DNA of 64,000 nt, from contig ML976714.1 in NCBI GenBank assembly GCA_010015655.1, forward strand, positions 231,666 through 295,665, given 5' to 3'. The translations under genes were made by a program, and so were the position numbers. Shown piece after piece: positions 23,144 through 35,930 of this stretch. Under the pieces are notes generated by a model. The model was not told the origin of the DNA, searched no databases, and worked only from the letters and a program-made list of their open reading frames with translations. Source of the DNA: Bimuria novae-zelandiae CBS 107.79. Its lineage: Eukaryota; Ascomycota; Dothideomycetes; Pleosporales; Didymosphaeriaceae. Every line of letters begins with the position of its first letter. Position 1 is the stretch's first letter.

Positions 23144-26100
23144 CTTTAACTACATTATAGTATAATATAGCGGGACCTACTAGCTAGAGTGCCAGAACCA
23201 GAAAAATCTGTAAAAGAGGTTATAGAGGAGTAGGCTAAATAGATTATATAGCTCTAGGAAATTATTAATAAAATAGCCGCAAAGGCGGAGAAATAGGAAA
23301 ATATAAAGTATTAACCTAAGATCCTAAAGCCCGAACCCTACTCTAGGAAGGGCTACCTAGGAACGTTCTTAACCTAGATAGAACTGTTTATCTATTATAA
23401 CCTAGGGAGGTTTAATATAGAATAAGACAAGATCTTAGTTGCCTATATAAACATGTAGGACAAGACAGCTTAATAGGCCTAACTAATAATTAATAATTAC
23501 TTTAAAAATAACTAGCTTAGGGACTGCAAGTTAAGCGCCATAAAAGAAGTCTTTAAGGACTAAGAGGCCTTTTATAAGGCTATAAAAGGAATATTTAGTA
23601 TAATTAATAAAGAATATTAGGCCAAGATATAACTATAGCGCCTATAATAGGAAAGATTAGCTATCCTTTACACGCTAGAGTTTAAATAGATTATAGTAGA
23701 ACTTAATAGCTAGGGAGAAGCCCCGCTTATAATTACTTACTATAATAGGCTAAAAGAATTAGTTAAAGATAAACTAGTCTACTAAGGAAAAGTAGACGAC
23801 CTAAAGGAACTTATTAATAATACTATTAAAGTAGATAATCGCCTGTACGAACGGAAGCTAGAGAAGTAGCATGGTACTAGGCTACTTACTTAAAAAAGAG
23901 AATTGATCCAGACCCGCAGGAAGAGACCAGGACGGAGATGTTATTATAACTAATAAAGCCTAATAGTACAAAAAGAAGAATGGCAAAGGAAAATAGCTGT
24001 ATAAACTAAAGAAAGGCTACTAAGGCAAGAATAGCATCTCGTAAAAAGAGCGAGAATAGAGGTTTAAAGATAAAGCTTACCTCTAATATAGTAAATAAGG
24101 TTACTTCGCCAAGGACTGCAAAGGCTAGGAGATTAAGGCTAATATAACTAATCTTTTACGAGTAGCTATAGCTACCCTTATGCTAGTAGAAACTAATAAA
24201 GTAGATCTTACGCAGGAGATTCCGGAACTAGTAAAAGAATAGGGGGAAGAACGAAAGATCCTTTATAAATACTAAATCTTTTAATAACTAGTAAACAATA
24301 CCTGCTAAATATGTAGTAGCACGTAATATTATTCGTCTTAGTGCGAGGCAAAAGTAATTATTTAAGAACTACACGCATAGGACGCCTATTAGCTTACAGA
24401 AAAGTTATAAGGACCTCTAAAGCATTACCTACGCTAGGTTACGATATAGGAATAATATAAGCATGCTAAGTGGTGGTAGTGTATATGAAAAGGATGCCGA
24501 TAACACTTTAAAGCCTACGTTAAAGCTTCTTACTTTCTAGAAAGCTTAAAGTACTATAGGCTTAAGAAGAGTTAGTATAGCGTACCTAATAATTACTATA
24601 AGCACTTTTTACTCTACTAGACTAAGCACTATAAGTAGAATAGTTAGTATTAATATTTTAATATTACCTGTAAGATATATAGGTAGTAGAAGTTCGAAAC
24701 AGGCTAGTTCCCTTAGGGCTTAGACCCTTGTAACACTAACACGACGATAGGGAACACGTAACTAAGAAGGAACGCAGAATACTTAATAATTAAATAAGAT
24801 AAATATAACTTATAGTGCTTTACGTACCTAAGTCTGTAAGAGGAAGTAGCTTCTTTTAATAGCTACCTAGGGCATAGTATATTAGCCTAAAATAAATGCC
24901 TTACTCTAAATTACCCGTAACATAGGAATTAAGGAGTATATAAATCTAATAAGATTAAAAAGACCTACGCCCTGTATTAATAATAATATAAATAGTATAG
25001 GATTAAAGAGGTTTTAAAGCTAGCTAGGCTTAAAGGATAGATCTAAGAGGCGGAAGCCTTATAGGAGGGCTAAAGCAAGTCTAAAGACTTAAAGAGCTTA
25101 AAAAACTAGATTATTACTAAGTAATAAGCCACACTAGTAATAGTGCGATTATTATAGCTTATTAAGTTAATACTTGCTGAGTCGAGAAACGCTTAATTAA
25201 GGATATTATAGTATATAAATATTATATTATAGTACTTATTAACCTAGGGGCAGACGCGTGTCTAATTATCCTATAAGTAGTTAAAAAGTATAATATACTA
25301 TATTATAATAAAAGAATACCGCTATAGATAAGACTCGCGGATAGGACCTAATTATAAGGATACAGTAATAGTTAGCTACGCCTTAAAACGACGCTAGTAT
25401 AAGTTAATATAAAAGGCCTAAAGAGCTAACACGTCTTTACTATCGCAGAGATAAGAGATATTAAAGCTATTATTAGATATAAATAGCTAGAATAATATAA
25501 TCTATAAATAGACTAGATTAAACGAACGATCCTTCCCTGGAATCCACTAGCGATGGCTTAGGTAAGCCCTAGCGAAAGGGAAACTCTCCAGGAACCTTAG
25601 GCGAGGAAGGAGAACTAATTATCTAAGATACAAGAGATATTAGTATGCAAGATAGATAGGATTTTAAAGTAACACCTAGAATAGGTGCACTATATATAGG
25701 TTAAAAAGACTAAAATAGTCCCTAAGGACCTAGGTCTGCTAGAAGAATACAAGAAATTCGCAGACCTATTTAAGGAACACGACGAGACTGTCTTACCTAA
25801 ATATAAGGAGTAGAATTACAAGATACTACTAATAAAAAAAGCTAAACTATAGCTAGAACGCCTAAGGCCCCTTACTTATAAATAAAAAAAAGAGTTAAAG
25901 GAGCTAATCTAGAGGAATCTATGCTTAGGGAAGTAAAGATCTAGTTAGAGCCCTATAGCCTTCCCTATACTCTTTATTTAAAAAAAAAGATAACAGGCTG
26001 CGACTCTATATAGATTATAAATAGCTAAATGCTATTATAGTTAAAAACTACTACTTATTACCTCTAATAACGGAGCTTATAGATCGACTCTAAGGAGCTA

Positions 26101-26654
26101 AGTAGTTTATAAAATTTAATATCTAAGATAGATTCTATAGGATTTAAATAGTAAAAGGCTATAAGTAAAAAATAGCTTTCCGCACGCGATATAGTCTCTT
26201 TAAGTATATAATTATACTAATAGGGCTAACTAACGCACTAGCAACCTTCTAAAAGCTAATAAATTAAGTACTATATAAATACTTAGATGTATTCTGCACG
26301 GCGTACCTCGATAACATCTTAATATACTTAAGTAGAATACTAGAGGAACATAAGGAACGTGTTTGCAAGGTGTTATAAAAGCTATAAGAGCATAGGTTGC
26401 TCCTACACCCTAAGAAATATAAATTCCACGTTATAGAAACAGAATACCTAGGATTCGTAATATCCTGGGAAGGTGTTAAAATAGACCTAAAAAAATCGTA
26501 ATAATAGAAGAATAGCTACTACTAGAATTAGTAAAGAATATCTAATTCTTTTTAGGCTTTACTAACTTCTATTATAAATTTATTAAAAACTACTTAAAGG
26601 TCACTGCTCTACTAATAGAACTTATAAAGACGGGAAAATAGTAACCTTTACAAG

Positions 26655-26877
26655 TGTAATGAGGAAAGCGCCCCGCTTACTAAGCCAATACTATGTGACT
26701 TCCTCACCTGCACCAAAAGGTACGCACGAGAATACTTAAGCCAAGTATTACTCGTATAGTATAATATATATAGGATATGCTAGGGTCAGCCACTAGCGCT
26801 AGTGTTTGATCCTAGCCTAGCCGGAACCTCTATAAGCGAGAGAAGGCCACGTGTTCGACCGTGCCTACCTCGTTACA
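26655..26877. mobile_element. 223-bp short element (solo LTR or MITE) inside the gypsy polymerase region
   Basis: An island of normal base composition within RIP-mutated DNA. It begins TGTAATGAGG and ends CCTCGTTACA, a 10-bp imperfect inverted repeat, and has an internal TATA-like stretch (TATAGTATAATATATA). It separates gypsy text ...K*QPLQ from EAEKRAF*...FLTAPLLQMYN, so it interrupts the polyprotein between reverse transcriptase and RNase H. Flanks are ACAAG and CTAAG, at best an imperfect duplication. TG...CA ends favour a solo LTR. Confidence 0.6.
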
Positions 26878-28780
26878 CTAAGAAGCGGAGAAGAGAGCTT
26901 TTAAATAGCTAAAACGCCTATTCCTAACGGCACCCCTACTGCAAATGTACAACCCAGAGCGGTAATATCGCATCTATACAAACGCATCCGACTATGCGAT
27001 AGGGGCCGTACTACTATAAGAATACAATAATAAGAAATAGAGACCAGTCTTTTATTACGCAAGAAAGCTTTTAAGAGTAAAACTTAACTATAAGATTTAT
27101 AATAAGGAACTACTAGTAATTATTAACTATTTTAAGTAATAGAAAGCATAGCTTAAGGGAGCTAAGCATTAAATAAAGGTATTTTTTAATTACTTTAATC
27201 TAACACGCTTTATAACGACTAAGAAGCTTAATTAATAGTAAGGTAAATAGTCTAAATAAATAGTAAAATTTAACTTTCGTATTATATATTTACTAAGAAA
27301 CATAAATGCTATAGCTAACGCACTAAGTAAATAATTAAATCTTATAAAAGAAGATAACAGAGGTAACTATATTATAATCTTGGCCTATGCGAAGGACAGA
27401 ACCCTTTGCTATAATAAGATATAGCTTACGCTAGCACTAGAAATACGACGCGTAGACCTTACCTATTATAGACTAGCTATAAATAAGATACAGGATTATA
27501 ATAGGCTTATAGACAAAGATCGCTAAGCATATAATTTTTACTAAGCTATAAGATTAATAGCACGAGACTATAAAAACTAAATCTAAATTAGTAAGTAAGT
27601 AGCCCCGTTGCTAATTAAGAAGTTATACGAGGACAGGGACTAGAAATACCTAAGAATTACTAAAATAACGCGTTAGATCACAAATAAATATACTATCCCT
27701 AGGCTACGCTAGGTAGTATAAAAGGCACTAGGCAACTATTTAGCCTGTTATAAAAATAAGCCTAAGAGACATAAGCCCTATAGCCTCTTATAGCTACTAT
27801 AACTACCCCTAAGACTATGGTCCAGTGTGACTATAGACTTTATTATAAAGCTACTAGCATTATTAGCACTAGAGAATAAGAATCCTTATAACTTAATTTT
27901 AGTTATAATTTATTAACTTACTAAGGAATTAAGGTTTATGCTAATTAGGGAAGCTATATTAGTAAAAGAACTAGCCTATATAGTAGAATAAGAACTAATA
28001 TTACAGGTTAGACAACCTAATAAGTTTATTATAGATAGGGCCAAGATATTCACATTATTATATTAGACCACGTTTATGGCTAAATTAGGGATTAAGCACA
28101 AGCTTACGACAAGCTTTTATCTTAAGATAGATAGCTAAATAAAGCGCACGAACTAAACGCTAGAATAATATTTTTAGATATATATAAATAAACTTTAGGA
28201 TAATTAGGTTAAGCTATTACTAATAGCTTAGCTGGCATATAATAGCGCAAGATCGGCGACTACGGGATACTCGCTATACTATGCCAACCATGGATGTGAG
28301 CCAACGACTCACTAGGATCTATTAGATATCCAAAGCGTCGTAAAAAATATATTAGATAAAGCCAAACTTATATGGAACCTGCATAAGACGCTACGCTAAA
28401 ATATTATACAACGTAATAAGTAAATAGTAATATAAGTAAATAAGAAAAGGATTAAAGGACTAACTTTTAAAAAGGGGGATAGAGTCCTCCTCTTACGAAA
28501 AAATCTTAAGATAATAAGGCTAAGCAAAAAACTAGATAACTTTTAAAAAGAACTATTTAAAATTTAAAAGGTTAAAGAACTTGTTAATTTTAAATTATAG
28601 TTACTTATAAATATACGTATCTACCTAGTCTTCTATAAGTTATTATTAGAACCAGCACTACTAAACGCCGAACTAAAAATATAACTTAAACTTAAAGACA
28701 AGGAGTATAAGGTTAAAGTAATTAAGGATCTATAGAAGATTAGGCGTTAGTACAAGTACCTAGTGAAATAGGAAGGATGG

Positions 28781-29060
28781 TGTCAGATTGGAGGGGTAAT
28801 CTGATGAGATGAAAAGATGGTGATTAATTAAGATAAATTATAGTATAAAGTGTTGTTTTCTGTTGTCTCTTTCTGTAAGAATGTAAGGCTCTTATATCCT
28901 TACGTCTTACACTAATACGCTAATCTATTTCCGTTGATTAAGGAGAGTTGCCCTTTGTCCCGCCCGGAATTGTGCGGATGAACCAGACTGCTGGCAAGGT
29001 CTCTTTGTGTAGGGTTGCGCCAGCTACCTTTGCGTGTGCAAAGGGCTATGTAATTGGACA
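28781..29060 (-). repeat. Copia LTR (3' LTR in element orientation)
   Basis: 280 bp, about 97% identical by eye to 33932-34211; the differences are all transitions. Confidence 0.92.
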
Positions 29061-32000
29061 CACCCCCTTAGCTTGGGCTTATCCTTAAGCTGGACCTTCG
29101 CAGTTGTCTATTATTCTACCTTAAAGGCCTCTATTCTCTGCTGGAGATCCTGTAGGGCAACCTCTTGATTAGTGATCTTGTCTAATATATCTTTAAGTCC
29201 TAATTTATGCAGAAATTTGCTCTATTTGTTCACTAGCAGGGCCTTTGTGAGTCTATTAGCGACTATGTCCTCTAAGCGTTAATAGTCTACCTTAATTGTC
29301 CCTAGTGCGACCTCTTGTCTCAGCTAATAATTATAGATATCTATATAACGGAGCTTGGTCTGCAACTTGGCAATTTCTTTAGTAATAAGTTAGATTATTT
29401 GCTAATTATTATAATTAATTGTAATAAGGGAATCGCTAAGGTTGATCTTTAGTTCCTTTAGCAATCGCGATGTGAATAAAGCCTCCTTAGCCACTTGTGA
29501 TAGTGCTAGTAATTCGGCTTCAATTATTAATGTAGTAACTGTATCTTGCTTATTTGCTTTCCAGGCGATTAGGCTACTAAATAGCTTAATAATGTATCCT
29601 TGCGAGCTCTTGCGATCGAGTGTGTTGTTAGTAAAGGATGCGTCACTTGCTACTTCTAAAGTATCTGCACCCCTAAGCTAAAGACCTAGTAATTTAGTGT
29701 TAGCAAGGTAGAGGAGAACTTAGTTAGTAGCCGCTTGGTACTCTTTACTTAGGTTAGATAGGAATTATAATAATTGGGAGCTTGCAAAGGCGATATCTAG
29801 TCAAGATGTAACTATAGCATAGAGAATTAATCTAACTTTGCGCTAGTATCTATTAATCTCACTCTTGCTAGCCAGTCCTGTCCTTAGGAGCAATTCGATT
29901 GGACCTATTAAGGTATTATGGCAAATCTTATGGTAATTAATAAGGCGCGATATTTTATTAATATATAAAGCTTATAAAAGCTAGATCTTTCTGCTCGAGC
30001 GGTCCCTAATAATTTCAATTCCTAAAAACCACTATAGGTCTTTGCCACCCGTAAGTGTAAATTTAGTACTTATTATTGCGAGAGCAGCTTCAGCAGCTTG
30101 CTTTTATAACTTGTTATACGTAATAATAATATTATCTATATAAAAGAAGATAATAATGCCATCCTTAATAAGGTAGCATGGCTCGTGGGGTACTGCTTTA
30201 AAGCTAATATTACGGAGTGTTGACGTGAACTCTCTTTGCCAGAGTAGTGGAGATATGCGCAGTCTATATAGTGCTTTATGTAGTTTAAGGACTGTGCCTG
30301 CTCGCGAGTAGCCGCGAGGCATTCTTATATAGATTTCTCTATCTAGCTTCGCGTGGACAAACGCGTTAGTAACGTCGTGTTAGATAAGTTCTAGGTTAAA
30401 ACAAGCTATAATTACTATAAGCATGCAGAATAATCGTCTTGCAAGTGTTACGGCGTAGGTTTCTTATAAGGTAAGGTGCCGCTATTAATCGCCTCGCACT
30501 ACTAGTCTTGTCTTGCACTTTTGTAATTAATAATACTTATTAAACTTATAGGTATATACCTACATGCAGTCGAGGATTTAATAGCCTACTACTTTTACTA
30601 GAGCGATTGCAACCTCACTCCAGGACTTTATTTCCTTATGGCTCTGTAGATGGGAACGTTCTGCTTCCTTCTATATATTATGGAGAGGGTGATCTTCGAG
30701 CTTGCTTTGGCATGTGGGTGGCTCTAGAAGCACGCTTTAATATAGCTTCTTACCTAATATAATTATTTATTAAAGCTACGCCTTATTAAGAGTCTTGTCT
30801 TTATATTTACCGCTGCTGCCAGCTTTAGTGCCTGCCATAAAGGCTACGGCCCATAGGTTTGTTTGCAACTACCCTGTTTGCACTCTTTAGGGTAGTATAG
30901 CTTAATCGCCTCCTGCTATTAATTGTGCAAGGAGTGTCACTAGTAGCGGCGTTAAGGGAGGTGTTAGATATTTGCACCTAACTTTCCTGCCTTACCTATA
31001 CTTAGGAGCTCCTTTAACCTCTTCCTCTAGCGCTTTACTAATTAGCTTATCCTTAAAGAAGGACTTAGTGGCATGCTCTTATTAAGGTAAGGGAGGTAAC
31101 TCTACTAATTACACTTTGGCCGCTATTTCTTCTAATATACTATGCATAAGGTTTTCTATTAGGTCTTTAGTTTTGACTAAGAATATAGTATCCTTATTAA
31201 ATATTACGTCGCGAGTACTGATTGTCTTTGCTAGAGAGGGAATCTATATTCTCTAGATATTAGTTAATCTGTAGCTAACAAGGTAGCTAATCTATGCTTT
31301 AGGGTCAAGCCTCTAAAGCCTGCTTTTGCCGCGTTTTGTATCGTTGGTTATCGCAAAGGCTTTGCAGCTATATACTTTTAGGTAAGCTTAATTAGGCTTC
31401 TTTAGTTAGGTAACAATGCCGTTCTAACAGGCTATTGTCGTAAAGAACACTTTATATAGAGATCGCCATCAATTAGCGTAGTTTAGCGTTTAATTATACA
31501 AGTAAACTACGGCTCGGGTAATCTTAGGCTATATTTACTAAGGTAGGTTAGAGTTAAGTTATATCGCGCGCGCTTTCTCCTTAATTATACCCCTTAAGCG
31601 TTTAGCTCCTCTATTTTATGCTTAAGTATTAGGTACTAAAGACTTAATTTTAATACCTTGCGCTAAGCACTACTTCTTAATATTTACCTTAATAGAAAAG
31701 ATCTCGTTATTAGATTTAATTACTTTTACCGTAATATTATATTATACTTTTATAAACCGTATAAAGGTGCTAAGTAATTTAATAATTAAACGTGCTAAAT
31801 AGTTATCCTTAAAGTAGAAGTCCTATGCAAAGCTGGAGAATTAGTTAGTAATTAGTATTTAGCTCTTCTCTCTTGTTAAGCTATTTGTTTTATAGTCGTG
31901 AAAATCGATTGCGGCTCGCTCGCCAGGACCTTCTATTAGTTCCCTAACTTGCTAGCGAATTTGCCATTTTAGTTTTGCTTTACCGCAGGCATCACACTTA

Positions 32001-33931
32001 ATAGTAGAGAAGCCCTTAATCCTTACCCCCTTAGATTACTATACGAGGTGTTCGAGGGCCTAAGGACCTAGATAGCCTAGTTATTAGTGCCAGGTCTACG
32101 CGTCTGCCTTTTGCGGTCTTTGTTTAGTGCGTGTATTAGTCTTGTGAGTGGCGTGCGCAGTATTAGTAGGAATACTACCTACTAGCCTTATCCTGTGTTC
32201 TAAGACCTACTATCTATGCAGCTTTTGGAGTTCTGCTAGCATAGTATTATCTCTTCTCTTTAGAGTCGTTAGGTCTACTCTTGTATCCCACTAAAGGCCT
32301 TGCCTCCAGAGTAATTGGAATAATATAAGGTTATAGAGCAGATTAGGGCAATAGGCTATATTATCTAGCCGTATTAATTAATTACTATTTATACTCTATA
32401 CGTTAAGATGGACGCTCTCGTATCCTTTAATCCATATTTATGTATTCCCTGCCCATATAAAGTCTCCTGGCGCCGGTGGCCGGTATGAGACAAAGCGATC
32501 GATGTTGTTAAAGATATGGCAAGTTGTGCCTGAATTAAGTATGGCTAAGCGTCGTAATGGGTACGTGTTTAGGTCGGTGTGGAAGGATGCGGCGTTAAAG
32601 CTCGCTAAGATTTTAGTAATCTTACGTCTATCTAGTTATTTATTATTAGCCTTAGTGATTTGAGGTAAAGTAGGAGTGTGTGATTGTTTAATTTTAGGTG
32701 CCTGTAATTTAGCCTTTTTTTTATTCTTTTTAACTTCTCTTAGAAGTCGGTATCATGTTCTAGCCTAAGCTTGACCAGCTTTACTATAAGAGGGTTTAGT
32801 GTAAACCAGTCTAGCTACTTGTCTAGAAAGGCATAGAAACAGTCTTAAAGACTATAGCGTAGTTCACAAGCAGGGTAGTAATTGCTACTAACTATTATTA
32901 GCTTAAGGCTCTAAGGCGACCGCTTAGTTCTAGTACGTTAACTATTATTTTATTATTTATAATTCTAAAGTCTTCCCTAACTTTTAGATAATACTGCTTT
33001 ATCCACAAGAGAGGCGTCCTTGTCTATGGCCTGGGTGGGTTCACCACCTTCAGCGAGAGATGACCCTGCAGCAGCAAAAGCGCCCTTTTGTTTGCCCTTA
33101 GTCAGGTGCTGCAGAATTATGTGGTCTTGGAAGAGTTTCATTGTGTGCTTCCGTGAGATAGCTGTATCCTTGCTTCTATATTGCTAAAAGGTTGTCACCC
33201 ACATAGGTGCGACATGGACAACTGCCTTTATAAAGTCTTCTTTTACTAAGTCTAGCCTTTAAAGCTCTATAACCTGATTGGTTTCTGCTTCTGTGGCCGC
33301 ATAATTATACTTAGAGAGCCATGTATTCCATAATCTAGCTGTTCTTATTAGCTTAAGCGCTTCTTAATACCTTATTTTTAATTATCTATATTTGTCTTAC
33401 AGGTTAACCCTAACTGTGATCGTAAGGTTATTTATCTATTACTTAATTATTTCTCTAGGAATGCAGTAATTATTCTGCAGATACGCGGAGATTATTAATT
33501 AAAGAAAAGTAATTACCTTATTAAGGTCTGCCTTCTCTTCCTAATAGGCTCGATCCATGACCTTATAGATCTCGAGCTGTCCTTTGTAGTAGTCGCTATT
33601 GTCTTTGTATGCTTTCGCGCCTGCTAGCGATAGATAAGATGATAATATTAGTGCGTTATTTGGGTTCGCATTCGTGTAGACGGCGTTTAGCTAGTAGTTG
33701 CCTATTACTAGCGGTATCGGCATGGCGGGTTTCTGCTTTGGTTTATCTATTAGCGCTGGGTTGATAATGTTCCAGACCTTGAGGAATTAGCATCTTGTTT
33801 TAAGCTGTTTTAGCTATAGTGTGTAATTCGTGTAGTTAGTCAGGATCACTGTGGGATCTCTGAGGGTTGATAGGGCCATTACGATTAGCTTAATTAATGG
33901 TAGTGTTGGTTGAGGCAGTGAGACTCTTAAT

Positions 33932-34211
33932 TGTCAGATTAGAGGGGTAATCTGATGAGATGAAAAGATAGTAATTAATTAAGATAAATTATAGTATAAA
34001 GTGTTGTTTTCTATTATCTCTTTCTGTAAGAATGTAAGGCTCTTATATCCTTACGTCTTACACTAATACGCTAATCTATTTCCGTTGATTAAGGAGAGTT
34101 GCCCTTTGTCCCGCCCGGAATTGTGCGGATGAACCAGACTGCTGGCAAGGTCTCTTTGTGTAGGGTTGCGCCAGCTACCTTTGCGTGTGCAAAGGGCCAT
34201 GTAATCGGACA
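33932..34211 (-). repeat. Copia LTR (5' LTR in element orientation)
   Basis: 280 bp partner of 28781-29060. It is followed on the right by the duplicated target GATGG, after which the gypsy chromodomain reading frame resumes (CCAGAGAAC = PEN). Confidence 0.92.
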
Positions 34212-34876
34212 GATGGCCAGAGAACTATAATACGTAAAAACTAGCAGGGAACCTCACCAACTACAAAAAAGCCTTAAAGAAGTTCCATAAAGAACACCCT
34301 AAATCCCCACGTCCCAGGCGGGCTTAGGACGACAAAGGCACCGGGTTGTCCCAGAAATCGAGAGGAAGTTCTTCCGCAGCCAACCAGACGCTAGGAGTTA
34401 GCTCGACCGGGCTATTCAGCCAGGCGGGCTAAGGAGGGTCCTCCTCTAGTTCCTCTAAAGCGGCGCTCTTAATAGCAATTACCTCTTTAGCACGCTTCGT
34501 GTTTAAAGCTAGCTATTTAGCTAAATGCTCTTCTTTTACACGCGCTACGCGTATTACTTTAAATACTATATTTTACTTTTTTTACGCCTTTAGAATTTAC
34601 GCATTTAATTTTTGCTTCTTAGTAACTAAATAAGAAAACTTATTATAAGTAATAACTACGTCGTACTTCGCACCCCTCTTTAAGCACTTACTATACTTTT
34701 TTAAATAAATTAATACCTTATAGACTCGCGAATAAGTCCTATAATTAAAGTTTTTTAATACTATAATGCTTCCGTACGCCTTAATAGTAGAGATAAGTTT
34801 ATAATAATAATAAGTACTAGTTATATAGTTAGCAGGCATAATTCTTCGCGGATAAAGACTAGAAAGGGAGGGATAG

Positions 34877-35305
34877 TGTTATAAACTAAAACAGGATAAC
34901 AGGGGATAGGCGCTTATAAAGATAGATGGCTAGGGAATAGGTTAATAAGTACGCTAAGGAGCTAGCCTTAGGGTTACGTGACTACTTAGTTACTTAGTAG
35001 TACTAAGTAATAAAGCAAGACACGTAACTGCTTAGTTAATTAGTAGTACTAAGCAACTAGGTAAGGTAAGTATATATATACGCAGGACGGTTTCCTATAT
35101 TATACTCCTTATAGTTAACTTATATATCTTCTATGCGAGTACGCTCTCCTATATAGACTAATAATTATCTTATTTATTATAAGATTAAATTATCTAGCTA
35201 CGCGCTAAGTGTCGCATAAACTCGTACTACTAAATAACCTGTAAAGCACCACGATACCTTACTGCCCTAACCTGGATCGGACCAAGGTGTGAGAGCCTCA
35301 TAACA
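34877..35305 (+). repeat. 3' LTR of the gypsy element
   Basis: 429 bp, TGTTATAAACT... to ...CCTCATAACA, followed by target duplication ATGCA. The outer (right) about 60 bp keep C and G, while the inner (left) part is AT-shifted, the mirror image of the 5' LTR. Confidence 0.92.
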
Positions 35306-35761
35306 ATGCACGACTTAATATACTATATATTTTTTAAAAAATTAAATATATTACTATTAATATATTTATATATCTTATATTAAAATTGCCTAAGTATTGC
35401 TCCTCTATTTGTAGAGTTATAAAGAGTTTAAAATTTAAAATTTTAGTGTTCTGCTTAGTTAGACCCAACTGTGGCCCTTGCGACCCAACCTATTTACTAG
35501 TCTAGTTAGACCCAACTGTGGTCCTTGCGACCCAACCCATTTACCAGCCTACGTTAGATTTAAGAGCTTATATTACTTAATAACGCTACGCTTATTAAGA
35601 AGAAGCGCTTTAATACCTATAATTATTAAGCTTAAGAGAAAGGCTTTATAAAGTATATAATTTAAGCTAGCTAGTAGGTATTTAGTATTTTTTTAATATT
35701 AATTACGTGCTTAGCTTATTGCAGGTCTCTTAGACGCTTACTACGCCTACACGTTAGTAGT

Positions 35762-35930
35762 TGTCAGATAAGATGCTTGCGTGCGATAAGGTATGATAAT
35801 TAGTGATAATTGTGTCTTGTTCTCTGTCAACTCTGTTGGGTTGGTTTTAACCCCTGGGCTAGTACGATAAGCGCTGTGGTCCCTGCTTAATTATGCAGAT
35901 CCGACCTTAACGCACTTGTTCTATCTAACA
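35762..35930 (-). repeat. LTR of second copia
   Basis: 169 bp; matches 40719-40887 with transitions only. Contains GGTTGGTTTTAACCCCTGGG, shared by both copies. Confidence 0.88.

Larger units (their letters stand above)
28781..34211 (-). mobile_element. Ty1/copia retrotransposon nested in the gypsy chromodomain
   Basis: 5431 bp with 280-bp LTRs (28781-29060 and 33932-34211; TGTCAG... to ...GGACA) and a perfect 5-bp duplication GATGG (28776-28780, 34212-34216). The coding strand is minus. A purine tract, read on the minus strand as TAAGGGGGTG, abuts the LTR at 29060, which fixes the orientation. The reverse transcriptase is recognisable at 30104-30322 (LHKALYRLRISPLLWQREF); its YVDD box reads YIDN (30131-30142), so it is inactive. 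Gag lies toward 33.9 kb and RNase H toward 29.1 kb by family order. Stop codons interrupt all frames, but base composition is less altered than in the surrounding gypsy, as expected for a later arrival. Confidence 0.9.
22715..35305 (+). mobile_element. Ty3/gypsy chromovirus retrotransposon, RIP-inactivated, with nested copia
   Basis: 12.6 kb flanked by 5-bp duplications ATGCA (22710-22714 and 35306-35310). LTRs of 429 bp begin TGTTA and end TAACA. Removing the copia insertion leaves about 7.2 kb. On the plus strand, reading through stops shows gag with a zinc-knuckle remnant (about 24090-24125, GYFAKDCK), a protease-like LGADACLI (about 25240; the usual Asp is lost), reverse transcriptase (DYK*LNAI, NYYLLPLITELIDRL, about 25990-26520), an RNase H-like part (ARKLLRVKLNYKIYNKELL, about 27060), integrase (VTIDFI, about 27825), and a chromodomain (YKYLVK*EGW) interrupted at 28780. 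Stops are almost all TAA/TAG at former CAA, CAG or TGG codons. The catalytic YLDD box reads YLDN (26304-26315). Non-functional. Confidence 0.9.
22475..35549. mobile_element. TA-flanked inverted-repeat element (mariner-type MITE), split by the gypsy element
   Basis: Left arm 22475-22714 and right arm 35311-35549 are the ends of one element of about 479 bp. Outer termini are GGCTAGTAAATGGGTTGGGT on the left and its complement (ending ACCAGCC) on the right; the inverted repeat extends about 85 bp inward through GTGTTCTGCTTAGTTAGACC. TA lies immediately outside both ends (22473-22474, 35550-35551), the target duplication of Tc1/mariner elements. The right end has a second tandem copy of the first about 48 bp. 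No transposase is encoded in the arms, so it is non-autonomous. The gypsy element sits in the middle with its own duplication of ATGCA. Confidence 0.75.

Noticed and set aside
29442..29681. 79-codon plus-strand open frame
   Set aside because: Antisense to the RNase H end of the copia element; no independent motif.
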